Source: Providencia rettgeri | GTDB lineage: Bacteria; Pseudomonadota; Gammaproteobacteria; Enterobacterales; Enterobacteriaceae | Length of the DNA stretch: 64,000 nucleotides | Assembly (NCBI GenBank): GCA_900455085.1 | Contig: UGTZ01000001.1 | Location: 3,874,501 to 3,938,500, forward strand | Direction: 5' to 3' | Shown: positions 26,407 to 35,522 of the stretch, piece by piece | Position numbering within the stretch: position 1 is the first letter of the stretch | How the letters are laid out: each line of letters starts with the position of its first letter | Translations under genes and position numbers: made by a program | Notes under the pieces: generated by a model | Database searches by the model: none | What the model saw: the letters and a program-made list of their open reading frames with translations, nothing else | Told to the model about the DNA's origin: nothing

Positions 26407-26430
26407 AAAGCATCACGATTGTGATGCTTT
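26407..26430 (+). terminator. Terminator after FMN reductase
   Basis: Perfect 10-bp stem AAAGCATCAC / GTGATGCTTT with loop GATT, 8 bp after the stop. On the minus strand it is followed by TTTTTTAAT, so it can also end pot transcripts. Confidence 0.85.
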
Positions 26431-26437
26431 CAGACTG

Positions 26438-26561
26438 CTGCCAAACCTATTATGTTTGGCAGTAAGTCTAATAGGTTTTGAAAATAAATTTGGAAAATCA
26501 ATTTATTGATTTTCAGCTGATAACACAAAGCGGGAAAAACCACGCTTTTATCGCGCTTTGT
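26438..26561. repeat. Cluster of three further inverted repeats
   Basis: Three more stem-loops lie between the two near-identical terminator hairpins: CTGCCAAAC/GTTTGGCAG (26438-26462), GAAAATCAA/TTGATTTTC with loop TTTA (26493-26514), and ACAAAGCG/CGCTTTGT (26525-26561, 21-nt loop). The stretch carries no credible gene. Confidence 0.6.
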
Positions 26562-26571
26562 CAACAACCTC

Positions 26572-26595
26572 AAGGCATCACGATTGTGATGCCTT
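26572..26595 (+). terminator. Second terminator-like hairpin, near copy of the first
   Basis: AAGGCATCAC / GTGATGCCTT with the same GATT loop as the hairpin at 26407, followed by TTTGTTTT. One base pair differs (A-T versus G-C) and pairing is kept. Confidence 0.7.
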
Positions 26596-26639
26596 TGTTT
26601 TATCTTCAAACACTATTTGGCTTACTACTAAAACAGCAA

Positions 26640-27692
26640 TTAACGCCCTGCTTTGAGCTTTTGGAAATACTCTTCATACAGGATATTGGTATTCCCCACA
26701 TCGCTTTGCCATTCGCCTTTTTGCAGAACTTCTTCACTTGGATAAAGTGATGGGTCATTGGCAATCTCAGCAGGTAATAATTTTTTAGCGGCTAAATTTG
26801 GTGTTGGGGTAACCAATAGATTCAGCCACTTGAGCCGCAATTTCTGGACGCAATAAGAAATTAATTAGCTTATGAGCCCCTTTCCACATTTTTTGCATTG
26901 GCCGGAATCGCTAAGCTATCCATCCAAAAAATTCCGCCTTCTTTTGGCCATACCACTTCAATTGGTAAGCCTGCTTGCCGTGCAACGAACGCAGAGCCAT
27001 TCCATAACATACCGACATCCACTTCACCTTCAATAAATGGCGTCGCTGGGTTGTCAGAGTTAAAGGCTAGAATATTTGGACGTAATTTTTGTAGCTCTTT
27101 ATACGCCTCTTCAATTTGTTTCGGGTCAGTGGTATTACCTGAATAACCTAACTTGGTGAGCGCAACTTGGAAAACTTCCCGTGCATCATCCATCATCAGC
27201 AAGCTATTTTTATATTCAGGTTTCCAAAAATCCGCCCATGAGGTGACAGATTGTGGGTCAACCGCTTCACCGTTAATACCAATCCCTGTAGCTCCCCCAA
27301 ATATAAGGTACAGAATAATCATTATTCGGGTCGAATTCTTTATGAATTAAGTTTGGATCAAGATTTTTAAAATTGGTCAGTTTGCTTTGATCAATTTTTT
27401 GTAGCATCCCTTCTTTACTCATTTTGGCAATAAAATAAGTCGAAGGTACCACCAAGTCATAAGCCCCTTCTTTATAGGTCTTTAACTTGGTATACATACT
27501 TTCGTTTGATTCATAGGTGGAGTAAATCACCTTGATGCCAGTTTCTTTGGTGAATTGCTCTAATAAACCGGGGGGAACATATTCTGTCCAGTTATAGAAA
27601 TACAGTACATCTTTGTTATCGTCAGCGGCAGTTGCCGTGCCAATACTTGCAGCCATTAACCCTGCTGCCAGTAGGTAGGACCATTTTTTCAT
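26640..27692 (-). pseudogene. potD: Spermidine/putrescine-binding protein PotD, three frameshifts
   Basis: Protein similarity to E. coli PotD (348 residues) runs through the whole interval, but in three reading frames and a short fourth switch. The start is a normal signal peptide (MKKWSYLLAAGLMAA) and DVLYFYNWTEYVPPG. Frame breaks sit at C run 27294-27298 (one extra base), T run 26882-26884 (one extra) and G run 26806-26809 (one extra); removing each restores NDYSVPYIWGATGIG, AKNVEGAHKLINFLLRP and ESIGYPTPNLAAKKL. Conservation is otherwise high. Either recent decay or sequencing error; an intact gene is the simplest biology. Confidence 0.85.
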
Positions 27693-27851
27693 TACTGAGT
27701 TTCCCTCAACAAAGTGTTTTTTATCCCTATATACATCAAGTAACCACTTGAGTTATTTAGGGCATATATCTTATAGGCTAAATGAAGCCCACCCTCTCGC
27801 CGCATGGCATCAAAAAGGCGCTGTTATAGAAAAACCAGCGCTACCAATCGT

Positions 27852-28639
27852 TTATGATCTCGCTTTTTTCGAGTATTTATCCCGCATCACCCATTGACTT
27901 AAACAAACAAGTAGCAAGGACATAATCAACAACACTGTCGCCAAAGCATTTACTTCTGGGGAAACCCAACTTTTACCATTGAATATATTTTCAGTGGCAA
28001 AATTTCATAGCTTGGCCCCGTGACAAATGACGAAACCACCACATCGTCCATCGACAATGTAAAGCTCAGTAACCATCCTGCCACAACCGCGGGTAGCGCT
28101 AATGGCAAAATGATTTTTCTTAAAATAGTAAACTCACCCGCACCAAGGTCACGTGCCGCTTCTAGCATTTTTACATCAAAATCCTTTAACCTTGCATACA
28201 CCGTCACCACCACAAAGGGTAAACAGAATGTAATATGGGAAAAAAGCAATGACCAAAAACCTAACGAGACCCCAAGGATCATAAATAGAACCAATAATGA
28301 AATCGCCATAACGATATCAGGGGACATCATTACCACAAATAACATACCACCGACGAATGGTTTCCCTCTAAAACGATAACGAAATAATGCGACAGCCGTT
28401 AGTGTACCAATGGCTGTTGCGAAGGTCGCCGATAAAACTGCCATGGTTAATGAATGCCCTGCGGCTTCTAATAAGCTATCGTTATTACTTAGTAGCTCAT
28501 ACCATTTGGTCGAAAACCCTTGCCACTGAATACCAAAACGCGATTCATTAAAAGAATTAACAATCAAAATGATGATTGGAATATAAAGATAAGCGTAGAT
28601 GATGGCCATAAAGCCACCACGCAGAGTACGTCCGATCAT
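27852..28639 (-). pseudogene. potC: Polyamine ABC permease PotC, C-terminal frameshift
   Basis: The inner-membrane permease subunit matches E. coli PotC closely through IYSMVKVG, including the EAA-loop DLGAGEFTILRKIILPLALP. As written it stops at 27950 after 229 residues. Adding one C to the run at 27965-27967 restores VSPEVNALATVLLIMSLLLV, a final membrane helix, and a stop at 27852 (about 262 residues, as in E. coli). It overlaps potB by 4 bp. The indel is in a homopolymer, so sequencing error is possible. Confidence 0.85.
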
Positions 28640-29499
28640 TCTTCATATGCCTTTTTATTCAGAAGCTTAGCTGCTCGGTAATACACATACAGCAATAATC
28701 CCATCATCGCCGTGAGGAAAATGCTTGTTGCTGCCCCGAATGGCCAATCTCGAATATTTAAGAACTGGCTCTTAATCACGTTACCAATCAGTAGATTTTT
28801 CGCACCACCCATTAAATCCGCCACATAGAACAGCCCCATTGCAGGTAATAAAACCAGCAAGCAACCTGCAATAATTCCTGGCATCGTTAAAGGAATGATG
28901 ATTTTCACGAACCGTTGAAATTTATTCGCTCCGAGATCCTTTGCAGCTTCTATATATGACTTATCCAACTTTTCAATACTTGAATACAGTGGCATCACCA
29001 TAAACGGCAACAATATATAGATAAGGCCTAATATTACGGCCTCAGGTGTATACATAATTTTCAACGGTTTATCGATAATACCAACCCACAGTAAAAAGTC
29101 ATTTAAGTACCCTTTGGTACTGAGAAAAACTTTTAACCCGTAGATACGAATCAATGAATTGGTCCAAAATGGCACAATTAACAAAAACAGCATCAAAGGT
29201 TGTATCCGTTTCGGTAACCTTGCCAATATAAAGGCAAATGGATAGCCGATAACTAAACAAAAAAAGGTTGCTATCACCGCCATATTGAGCGAGTGCAACA
29301 TGACCTCTGCATACATCGGGTCAGACAAGCGAATATAGTTATCCCATGTAAAAACTAAGTCAACTAAGTTGGTGTCGCTACGCGTCAAAAAGCTAGTGCC
29401 AATAATCATAATATTAGGCAAAAAGACGAACAGCAGCAGCCAGGCGACCACCCCGGTGATAATAACGTTCTGCAAAATTTTATGCTTACGAATGATCAT
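28636..29499 (-). CDS. potB: Spermidine/putrescine ABC transporter permease PotB
   Basis: A 287-residue inner-membrane permease with six predicted helices. The ABC-permease EAA motif is EAAKDLGANKFQRFVKIIIPLTMPGI at about residues 185-210. N-terminal RKHKILQNVIITGVVAWLLLFVFLPN is the first helix. It overlaps potA by 14 bp and potC by 4 bp, so potABCD is one operon transcribed leftward. Imports spermidine and putrescine together with PotA, PotC and PotD. Confidence 0.95.
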   Translation of the reverse strand: MIIRKHKILQNVIITGVVAWLLLFVFLPNIMIIGTSFLTRSDTNLVDLVFTWDNYIRLSDPMYAEVMLHSLNMAVIATFFCLVIGYPFAFILARLPKRIQPLMLFLLIVPFWTNSLIRIYGLKVFLSTKGYLNDFLLWVGIIDKPLKIMYTPEAVILGLIYILLPFMVMPLYSSIEKLDKSYIEAAKDLGANKFQRFVKIIIPLTMPGIIAGCLLVLLPAMGLFYVADLMGGAKNLLIGNVIKSQFLNIRDWPFGAATSIFLTAMMGLLLYVYYRAAKLLNKKAYEE

Positions 29500-30595
29500 C
29501 CAGAACTACCTCCCAACTTTCAACCCAAGTTACAGCAACTTTTTGGTTAAGGGAGTGGTCGACATCGGGGTCATCTTCATTGAAGAATTCGCTTACCATG
29601 ACAATTTTGCCATCTTCCATTTCAACCACTGAATCTAACGTCATGCCTTTATAGTTACGCTCACGAACGTAGCCAATCAGCCCCAGATAGTTATCTGCAT
29701 CATTCACCTCTTCAACACGTAAGTCTTCAGGACGTAATAACACACTAACGTGCTGCCCTTCTTTGACAGAGAGCTCGGTAAAAATATCGCATTCGTGGCC
29801 TTCAACATTGGCACGAATACGTTTATCATCAATGCGATACAATACTTTCGCATCAAAAATATTAATTTCACCAATAAATTGAGCAACAAACAGGTTTTTT
29901 GGTTCCTCATAGATTTCACGAGGTGTTCCGTCTTGCTCAATTTTCCCTTCACGCATCACAATGATTCGATCAGACATGGCTAAGGCTTCTTCTTGATCGT
30001 GAGTCACAAAAATAAACGTGATCCCCAGTTTTCGTTGAAGCGCTTTTAGCTCATTTTGCATTTGTTTGCGCAGTTTGTAATCAAGCGCAGACAATGATTC
30101 ATCCAGTAATAGGACTTTCGGGCGATTCACTACCGCACGGGCTATCGCCACACGCTGTTGTTGACCACCAGACAGTTGGTTGGGTCTACGCTCAGCAAAA
30201 TCTTCTAGCTGCACCATACGTAAGGCTTGATCGACACGTTTTTGGATTTCAGCCGCAGGCGTTTTTTGCATGCGTAGGCCAAATGCCACGTTGTCGAAGA
30301 CTGTCATATGAGGAAATAAAGCGTAGCTTTGGAATACGGTATTTACAAAGCGGTTTTCCGCTGGAATATCCGTAATATCTTGACCATCAAGAATAATTTG
30401 ACCATCATCGACATCTTCCAGCCCAGCAATAAGACGTAAAACCGTCGTTTTACCGCAACCAGAAGGCCCCAGAATGGTCAAAAACTCACCGTTCTGAATG
30501 GTTAAGTCAAGCTCAGAAATAATTTGTTTGCCATCAAAACCTTTACTTAAAGATTTTAATTCAATGAGTGGTGTCAGAGAGGTTGTCTCAGTCAT
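29486..30595 (-). CDS. potA: Spermidine/putrescine ABC transporter ATPase PotA
   Basis: A 369-residue ATPase. Walker A GPSGCGKTT (about residue 43), signature LSGGQQQRVAIARA, Walker B VLLLDES, H-loop FVTHDQEEA. The C-terminal third is the TOBE regulatory domain (VLLRPEDLRVEE). First gene of potABCD. Length is close to E. coli PotA (378). Intact, unlike potC and potD downstream. Confidence 0.97.
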   Translation of the reverse strand: MTETTSLTPLIELKSLSKGFDGKQIISELDLTIQNGEFLTILGPSGCGKTTVLRLIAGLEDVDDGQIILDGQDITDIPAENRFVNTVFQSYALFPHMTVFDNVAFGLRMQKTPAAEIQKRVDQALRMVQLEDFAERRPNQLSGGQQQRVAIARAVVNRPKVLLLDESLSALDYKLRKQMQNELKALQRKLGITFIFVTHDQEEALAMSDRIIVMREGKIEQDGTPREIYEEPKNLFVAQFIGEINIFDAKVLYRIDDKRIRANVEGHECDIFTELSVKEGQHVSVLLRPEDLRVEEVNDADNYLGLIGYVRERNYKGMTLDSVVEMEDGKIVMVSEFFNEDDPDVDHSLNQKVAVTWVESWEVVLDDHS

Positions 30596-31454
30596 TTATT
30601 ATACACTCTATCCCTAGGAATAATGCAGATAGAACCGCCACCGTTAAAGACTGTATAAGCTTGTCGGAGGTTTACTCTGTCGACTTAAGTAACATGAGTA
30701 ACTAATTTTCCCCAGCAAAGCCCAAAACCAGTAGCGCCATTTAAACTTCATAAGGCATGCATGATAAACACTGTTTTTGCAAATTGAAAGCCATTTTCGC
30801 AACTTCGTTTGCCTTTCATTATGAATTATCAATAAATAAAACAGATTTTTTAGAAAAATAAGCGACATAGCGATCTATAGAATCAGTCTGTCTATATCTA
30901 TAGATTTACATGAAAAATCGGAAGGTAAAACTTAAGTCAAATCCAATTAAATTCATAGAGTTAAAATGATTCATAATAAAAATAATAATAATTATGGAAT
31001 TAATAGTTTTTATTAATTTTAAATTTTTAATTCATGTATTGAATGATATAAGCTTTAATTCAAGTTTTTATGATGATTATATCTGCTAGATATATATCGT
31101 GATTACACATGAAAAAAGCTAATAACTGGCAACATCTATAACAAATAATTAAAGTCGTAGTTAATAATATTATTATGTGATTTAAATCTAATTTTTATTA
31201 ATCCTTGTTTTTTATCTCAATAAATTTAACCAACATCATATTATCCTTTGCATCCCTTTGAATATAATAATCAAATTGATATAATTTCAAGCTAAACTGT
31301 AACTTTTAGTGACTTATTTTGTAATTTTTGTTTCATTATTACACCTATAAATTTTACTTTGTATCTTTCGAGTTAAACCAATTAAAGAATAAGCATAAAC
31401 CTACGGGTGATTATTTTTGGAAATTCCACTGAAATTAATATGTGAGTGAGCAAA
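30596..31454. other. Intergenic region between potA and fumarase
   Basis: About 860 bp of very AT-rich DNA separating divergent potA and the fumarase gene, so both promoters lie here. No ORF with coding character, RNA gene or perfect FNR/CRP box was found; partial TGTGA-like halves occur but are not convincing. Confidence 0.45.
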
Positions 31455-33101
31455 ATGGCCAATAAAGCGTTTTTTTACCAAGAACCTTATCCATTATCTG
31501 AGGATAAAACCGAGTATTTCCAAGTCTCTGATAAATATGTTTCTGTAGAACAATTTGCAGGCAAGCAAATTTTAAAGATTGAACCTGAAGCATTAACTCT
31601 TCTTGCGGAACATGCAATTTATGAATCCCAGTTTTTTTTAAGGGCTGCGCACCAAAAACAAGTCGCTGCTATCTTACAAGACCCAGAAGCCAGCGAAAAC
31701 GACAAATATGTGGCATTGCAATTACTTCGTAATGCTGAAATTTCTGCAAAAGGTATTTTGCCAAACTGCCAAGATACCGGCACCGTTGCGGTTGTTGGGA
31801 AAAAAGGCCAACAAGTTTGGACAGACTGTGATGACGAAGAGTACCTGTCACGAGGGATTTACAACGTCTTCCAACACGAAAACCTGCGTTTTTCGCAAAA
31901 TGCACCGCTAGATATGTTTAATGAAGTCAATACAGGTACAAACCTGCCAGCGCAGTTTGACATTTTTGCGACCACTGGTGATGAGTATCACTTCCTGTTT
32001 GTCAATAAAGGCGGCGGTTCTGCAAATAAATCAGCACTTTATCAAGAAACAAAAGCAACCTTAACACCAGCTAAGTTAAAAAATTTCTTAATTGAAAAAA
32101 TGAGAAATTTAGGAACAACAGCTTGTCCACCTTATCATATTGCTTTCGTTATCGGTGGCACCTCTGCGGAAACAACACTGAAAACAGCCAAACTCGCCTC
32201 AGCGAAATACTACGACAATCTGCCAACCACGGGTAATGAATATGGCCGAGCTTTCCGTGATATTGAGCTAGAAAATGAGTTATTAGAAGCGTCACGTCAT
32301 CTTGGCTTTGGCGCCCAATTTGGTGGTAAATATTTTGCTCACGATGTGCGTGTTATTCGTTTACCTCGTCATGGCGCCTCTTGCCCAATCGGTTTAGCCA
32401 TTTCGTGCTCGGCTGACCGAAATATTAAGGCTAAAATCACCAAAAGCGGTTTATGGCTTGAAAAAATGGAGCATAACCCAGCCCAATACATTCCTGAATC
32501 TATGCGTCACCAAGCTGAAGGAAAAGTGGTGCATATCGACCTCAACCGTCCAATGAAAGATATTTTGGCTGAGCTAAGTAAACACCCTGTATCGACCCGT
32601 GTTTCCCTCAGTGGCCCACTGATCATCGCTCGAGATATTGCGCATACCAAGCTTAAAGAACGTTTAGATAACGGCGAAGAATTACCACAATACTTTAAAG
32701 ACCACATGGTCTATTACGCAGGGCCAGCCAAAAAACCGGAAGATATGGTTTCTGGTTCTTTAGGCCCAACAACGGGTAACCGAATGGACCCCTACGTTGA
32801 CCTGTTCCAATCCCACGGTGGTAGCATGATAATGTTGGCGAAAGGCAACCGAACTCAAGCGGTAACCGATGCATGTAAGAAACACGGCGGTTTCTACTTA
32901 GGTAGTATTGGTGGTTCAGCAGCAATACTGGCGCAAGAATATGTGAAAAGCTTAAATTGCCTTGAGTACCCAGAATTAGGCATGGAAGCAATTTGGAAAA
33001 TGGAAGTTGAAGGGCTGCCAGCATTCATTCTCGTTGATGACAAGGGCAATAACTTCTTTGAACAAGTCCAAAATGAGACTTGCAGTAAATGCGTTAAGTA
33101 A
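31455..33101 (+). CDS. Class I fumarate hydratase (FumA/FumB type)
   Basis: A 548-residue iron-sulfur fumarase, the same length as E. coli FumA/FumB. It interconverts fumarate and malate in the cytoplasm. 4Fe-4S ligands are expected at GILPNCQDTGT (Cys about 103), ASCPIGLAISCSADRN and the C-terminal part; KGGGSANK and LGPTTGNRMD are conserved. I place the start at the ATG at 31455 (MANKAFFYQ), aligned with FumA; a GTG at 31446 is alternative. Not FumC. Whether it is the aerobic or anaerobic isoform cannot be told. Confidence 0.95.
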   Translation: MANKAFFYQEPYPLSEDKTEYFQVSDKYVSVEQFAGKQILKIEPEALTLLAEHAIYESQFFLRAAHQKQVAAILQDPEASENDKYVALQLLRNAEISAKGILPNCQDTGTVAVVGKKGQQVWTDCDDEEYLSRGIYNVFQHENLRFSQNAPLDMFNEVNTGTNLPAQFDIFATTGDEYHFLFVNKGGGSANKSALYQETKATLTPAKLKNFLIEKMRNLGTTACPPYHIAFVIGGTSAETTLKTAKLASAKYYDNLPTTGNEYGRAFRDIELENELLEASRHLGFGAQFGGKYFAHDVRVIRLPRHGASCPIGLAISCSADRNIKAKITKSGLWLEKMEHNPAQYIPESMRHQAEGKVVHIDLNRPMKDILAELSKHPVSTRVSLSGPLIIARDIAHTKLKERLDNGEELPQYFKDHMVYYAGPAKKPEDMVSGSLGPTTGNRMDPYVDLFQSHGGSMIMLAKGNRTQAVTDACKKHGGFYLGSIGGSAAILAQEYVKSLNCLEYPELGMEAIWKMEVEGLPAFILVDDKGNNFFEQVQNETCSKCVK

Positions 33102-33183
33102 TATTTGCCACTCTAGCGCAATGGAATGCGCTAACTTTCGTTAGCCTGTATGATTATGTTACATAGTCATACAGTTACATAGT

Positions 33184-33212
33184 AAAAGAGCAGGCCAAAA
33201 ACCCGCTCTTTT
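33184..33212 (+). terminator. Terminator between fumarase and fimbrial operon 2
   Basis: AAAAGAGC pairs with GCTCTTTT, extended by GG/CC, in the 140 bp between convergent genes. A/T flanks on both sides suggest a shared bidirectional terminator. A second stem-loop (GTATGA.../...TCATAC) lies just upstream near 33148-33172. Confidence 0.75.
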
Positions 33213-33242
33213 ATTATCACTCACATCAATGCATAACTAACA

Positions 33243-34208
33243 TCAATAATAGTTAATTCGAACAATGGTTGAGGCGTTAAATCCTCCCGTTTTCACCGTT
33301 CCTGCCTTTTTAATGGTTGCACTATAATCACGCGTTACTGATGTGCTTCCTTGCGGTAAACTGCCGAAAAATTGGAAGTAATTGAATTTTATCTGATTAC
33401 TTTTATCATCCATAATTGTCAAATTGGTTCCATTTTTCAAATCAATCGCATATTCGCCATTTAATGGATCGGTTGTTTCAAAATTGATATTCATCGAGAA
33501 GTTATCAAGACAACCTCTTTTCACTGCTTGAACTTGAAAATCTTTTTTAAATTCTTTCCCTTGATTCAATTCTGTGATCATTAACTGGCCAAAATCAATT
33601 TGCTGTGATTCTGGGAAAACTTTAATATCCGCACCACATTTTAAGAAACGAATCCCTCGTAACCCAGATATCGAATAGCGTAAGTTTTTCGCTCCCGGTG
33701 TCGTATTGATCCCCCCGCTCCCATCAAATTGGAAAACCGTAAATTGGTTATCACCTTCATAATTCCCAGACGGCGGGACCGTACCTGTTACCTTAATATA
33801 TAAATTAAATGTGACAGTCACAGTAACGCTTTGCTTGCCACTAATTGGCGGTGTTCCCAAGCTGACTTTTTGTTTATCACGCTCAAGTTGTTCACCTTGG
33901 TAGTTAGCTCCAAGTAGTAATCCTGTCCCTAATTTTTGTGATATCGGGTTAAAATACATATGAACAACGTCAACCATATTACCGAGTACGTTATCGCAAT
34001 AAACAGTGACTGTTAATGGGTCAGATTGCCAAATAACCGTTCCCGCAGGTGTATCTGAAGGAATCGCTAATTGCCCAACCGGTACCGCAGGTTTAATGAC
34101 GACTCCAGTCCCAGCTTCAACACAATCTAAAGCAAATGTTTTTGGGCTAATAAAAACGAACAGAAATAAAATATAAAAACCATATTTTTGAATAAACGTG
34201 TGTATCAT
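33243..34208 (-). CDS. Fimbrial tip adhesin, second operon
   Basis: A 321-residue secreted protein with signal peptide (GFYILFLFVFISPKTFA), an N-terminal receptor-like domain with several Cys (LDCVEAGTG, VYCDNVLG), and a pilin-like C-terminal domain (LKCGADIKVFPESQQIDFG ... STIVRINYY). Last gene of the five-gene operon. Weak similarity to the adhesin at 1122 in layout but not in the binding domain, so a different ligand is likely. Function inferred from position. Confidence 0.8.
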   Translation of the reverse strand: MIHTFIQKYGFYILFLFVFISPKTFALDCVEAGTGVVIKPAVPVGQLAIPSDTPAGTVIWQSDPLTVTVYCDNVLGNMVDVVHMYFNPISQKLGTGLLLGANYQGEQLERDKQKVSLGTPPISGKQSVTVTVTFNLYIKVTGTVPPSGNYEGDNQFTVFQFDGSGGINTTPGAKNLRYSISGLRGIRFLKCGADIKVFPESQQIDFGQLMITELNQGKEFKKDFQVQAVKRGCLDNFSMNINFETTDPLNGEYAIDLKNGTNLTIMDDKSNQIKFNYFQFFGSLPQGSTSVTRDYSATIKKAGTVKTGGFNASTIVRINYY

Positions 34209-34220
34209 GATTTATACACC

Positions 34221-34772
34221 TTATATGTAAGTAATATTTAAGGTAATTTGCGTTTTAATATTACCCACTGTTAATTCATTTCTTGGCAGATAACTCTCTA
34301 GCATGGAATAAATCGTAATTTGCTGGTTATCATCAAAATAGATGGGATAACTGCGGTATTCTCCATTAGGAACAATATTGCCATCTTTGTCCATTAAACG
34401 AATGCCATAGCCATTTAGAATGGTTTTACCACCAAATAAATTGCGGTCTGTACTTTCAGTTGGCTCTGAAATAAACATGATCCGGACAACCGGATCTCTA
34501 TCATCGCGATCACGTTTTGGGAAAATGCAGTCATCAAATTTCAATTTGATTTCATGCTTAGGGCTTCTGTCCCCAATTTCATTAAAGTAATTCAGAGATA
34601 TTGGCCCTAATTCAATATTTTGATCTATCGAGTAAAATGAAATCTTACAAGGCAATGCCACCACATTTCCCGTAAAATTAAGATCACCTCTCATCATGCT
34701 ACTATCTGCATAAGCTTGGCTGGTGCATAGCGATAGCATAAAAAGACATATTGAAAAGTAGCAATTTCTCAT
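34221..34772 (-). CDS. Minor fimbrial subunit
   Basis: A 183-residue pilin-like protein with signal peptide (YFSICLFMLSLCTSQAYA), the pilin first strand GDLNFTGNVVALPCKISF, paired Cys (PCKIS and FDDCIF) and a terminal strand ITLNITYI. Between chaperone and adhesin, it is probably an adaptor joining the tip adhesin to the shaft. The first fimbrial operon lacks an equivalent. Confidence 0.82.
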   Translation of the reverse strand: MRNCYFSICLFMLSLCTSQAYADSSMMRGDLNFTGNVVALPCKISFYSIDQNIELGPISLNYFNEIGDRSPKHEIKLKFDDCIFPKRDRDDRDPVVRIMFISEPTESTDRNLFGGKTILNGYGIRLMDKDGNIVPNGEYRSYPIYFDDNQQITIYSMLESYLPRNELTVGNIKTQITLNITYI

Positions 34773-34782
34773 ATCTAAAATC

Positions 34783-35511
34783 CTATTGGCTCTCTTTTGA
34801 CAACTGGCAGGTTGATGCAGCGCATTGGTAAGTCAACATTTTCATACCACCGTAATCATCCATATACCCGGTATATAACTGATTAAAACTGCTTGATGGC
34901 ACGGGGACACTTTCTTTAGAAAACGGGGCTATCATGACACTTTCAAAACCAGGAAAGTTTTTCTGGTTGGTATTACTCAGGTAACCAAGAGTCACGTAAT
35001 ATTTAGTTGGATTTTCAATTAATAATTGCCCACCTGTATGTGTATATTTCAGCTCTTTAGCCCATACTTTGTCGCTATTATTTTCGATTTGAGGTGGACG
35101 ATAAAACATTTTTAGACGACTTTGAATCGCAATCTGGACAACATTTTCCTTATCTGCAACAGGGGGAATTTCGCGCACATTTAAATAGAACAGCGATTCT
35201 CTATCTTGTGGAAGAGCGTCAATTCCCTCCGTTTTAATAATTTTTATCTGGTTTTTAGCATTCGGTTCGACACGTTGCATTGGAGGTAAAACGGTAAAAG
35301 GTTCAGAAATCTTATTCCCTTTTTCGTCTTCCATCCAAGATTGAGCTAAGTAGGGCATTGTTTTACTTTGGTTGTTAATAACCAAACTCATTGATTTATC
35401 TTTGCCTGGAAAAATAATCCGTGTACGGTCGATATTAATCGCAGCAGACGCAACTTGCATGCCGACAAAAACTAATGAAAATCCTAAAGCTACTACATAC
35501 TTTTTACTCAT
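34783..35511 (-). CDS. Periplasmic fimbrial chaperone (PapD family), second operon
   Basis: A 242-residue chaperone with signal peptide ending in AS/AAIN. INIDRTRIIFPG, LPQDRESLFYLNVREIPP and SRLKMFYRP are the same PapD-type markers seen at 2109-2843, and the two proteins are clearly paralogous. Subunits of this operon (pilin, minor subunit, adhesin) are its clients. It follows the usher by 11 bp. Confidence 0.94.
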   Translation of the reverse strand: MSKKYVVALGFSLVFVGMQVASAAINIDRTRIIFPGKDKSMSLVINNQSKTMPYLAQSWMEDEKGNKISEPFTVLPPMQRVEPNAKNQIKIIKTEGIDALPQDRESLFYLNVREIPPVADKENVVQIAIQSRLKMFYRPPQIENNSDKVWAKELKYTHTGGQLLIENPTKYYVTLGYLSNTNQKNFPGFESVMIAPFSKESVPVPSSSFNQLYTGYMDDYGGMKMLTYQCAASTCQLSKESQ

Positions 35512-35522
35512 ACATCATTCCT

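Noticed and set aside
26478..26750. Plus-strand 90-codon open frame
   Set aside because: It overlaps the 3-prime end of potD and the hairpin cluster on the opposite strand, and its translation has no family features.
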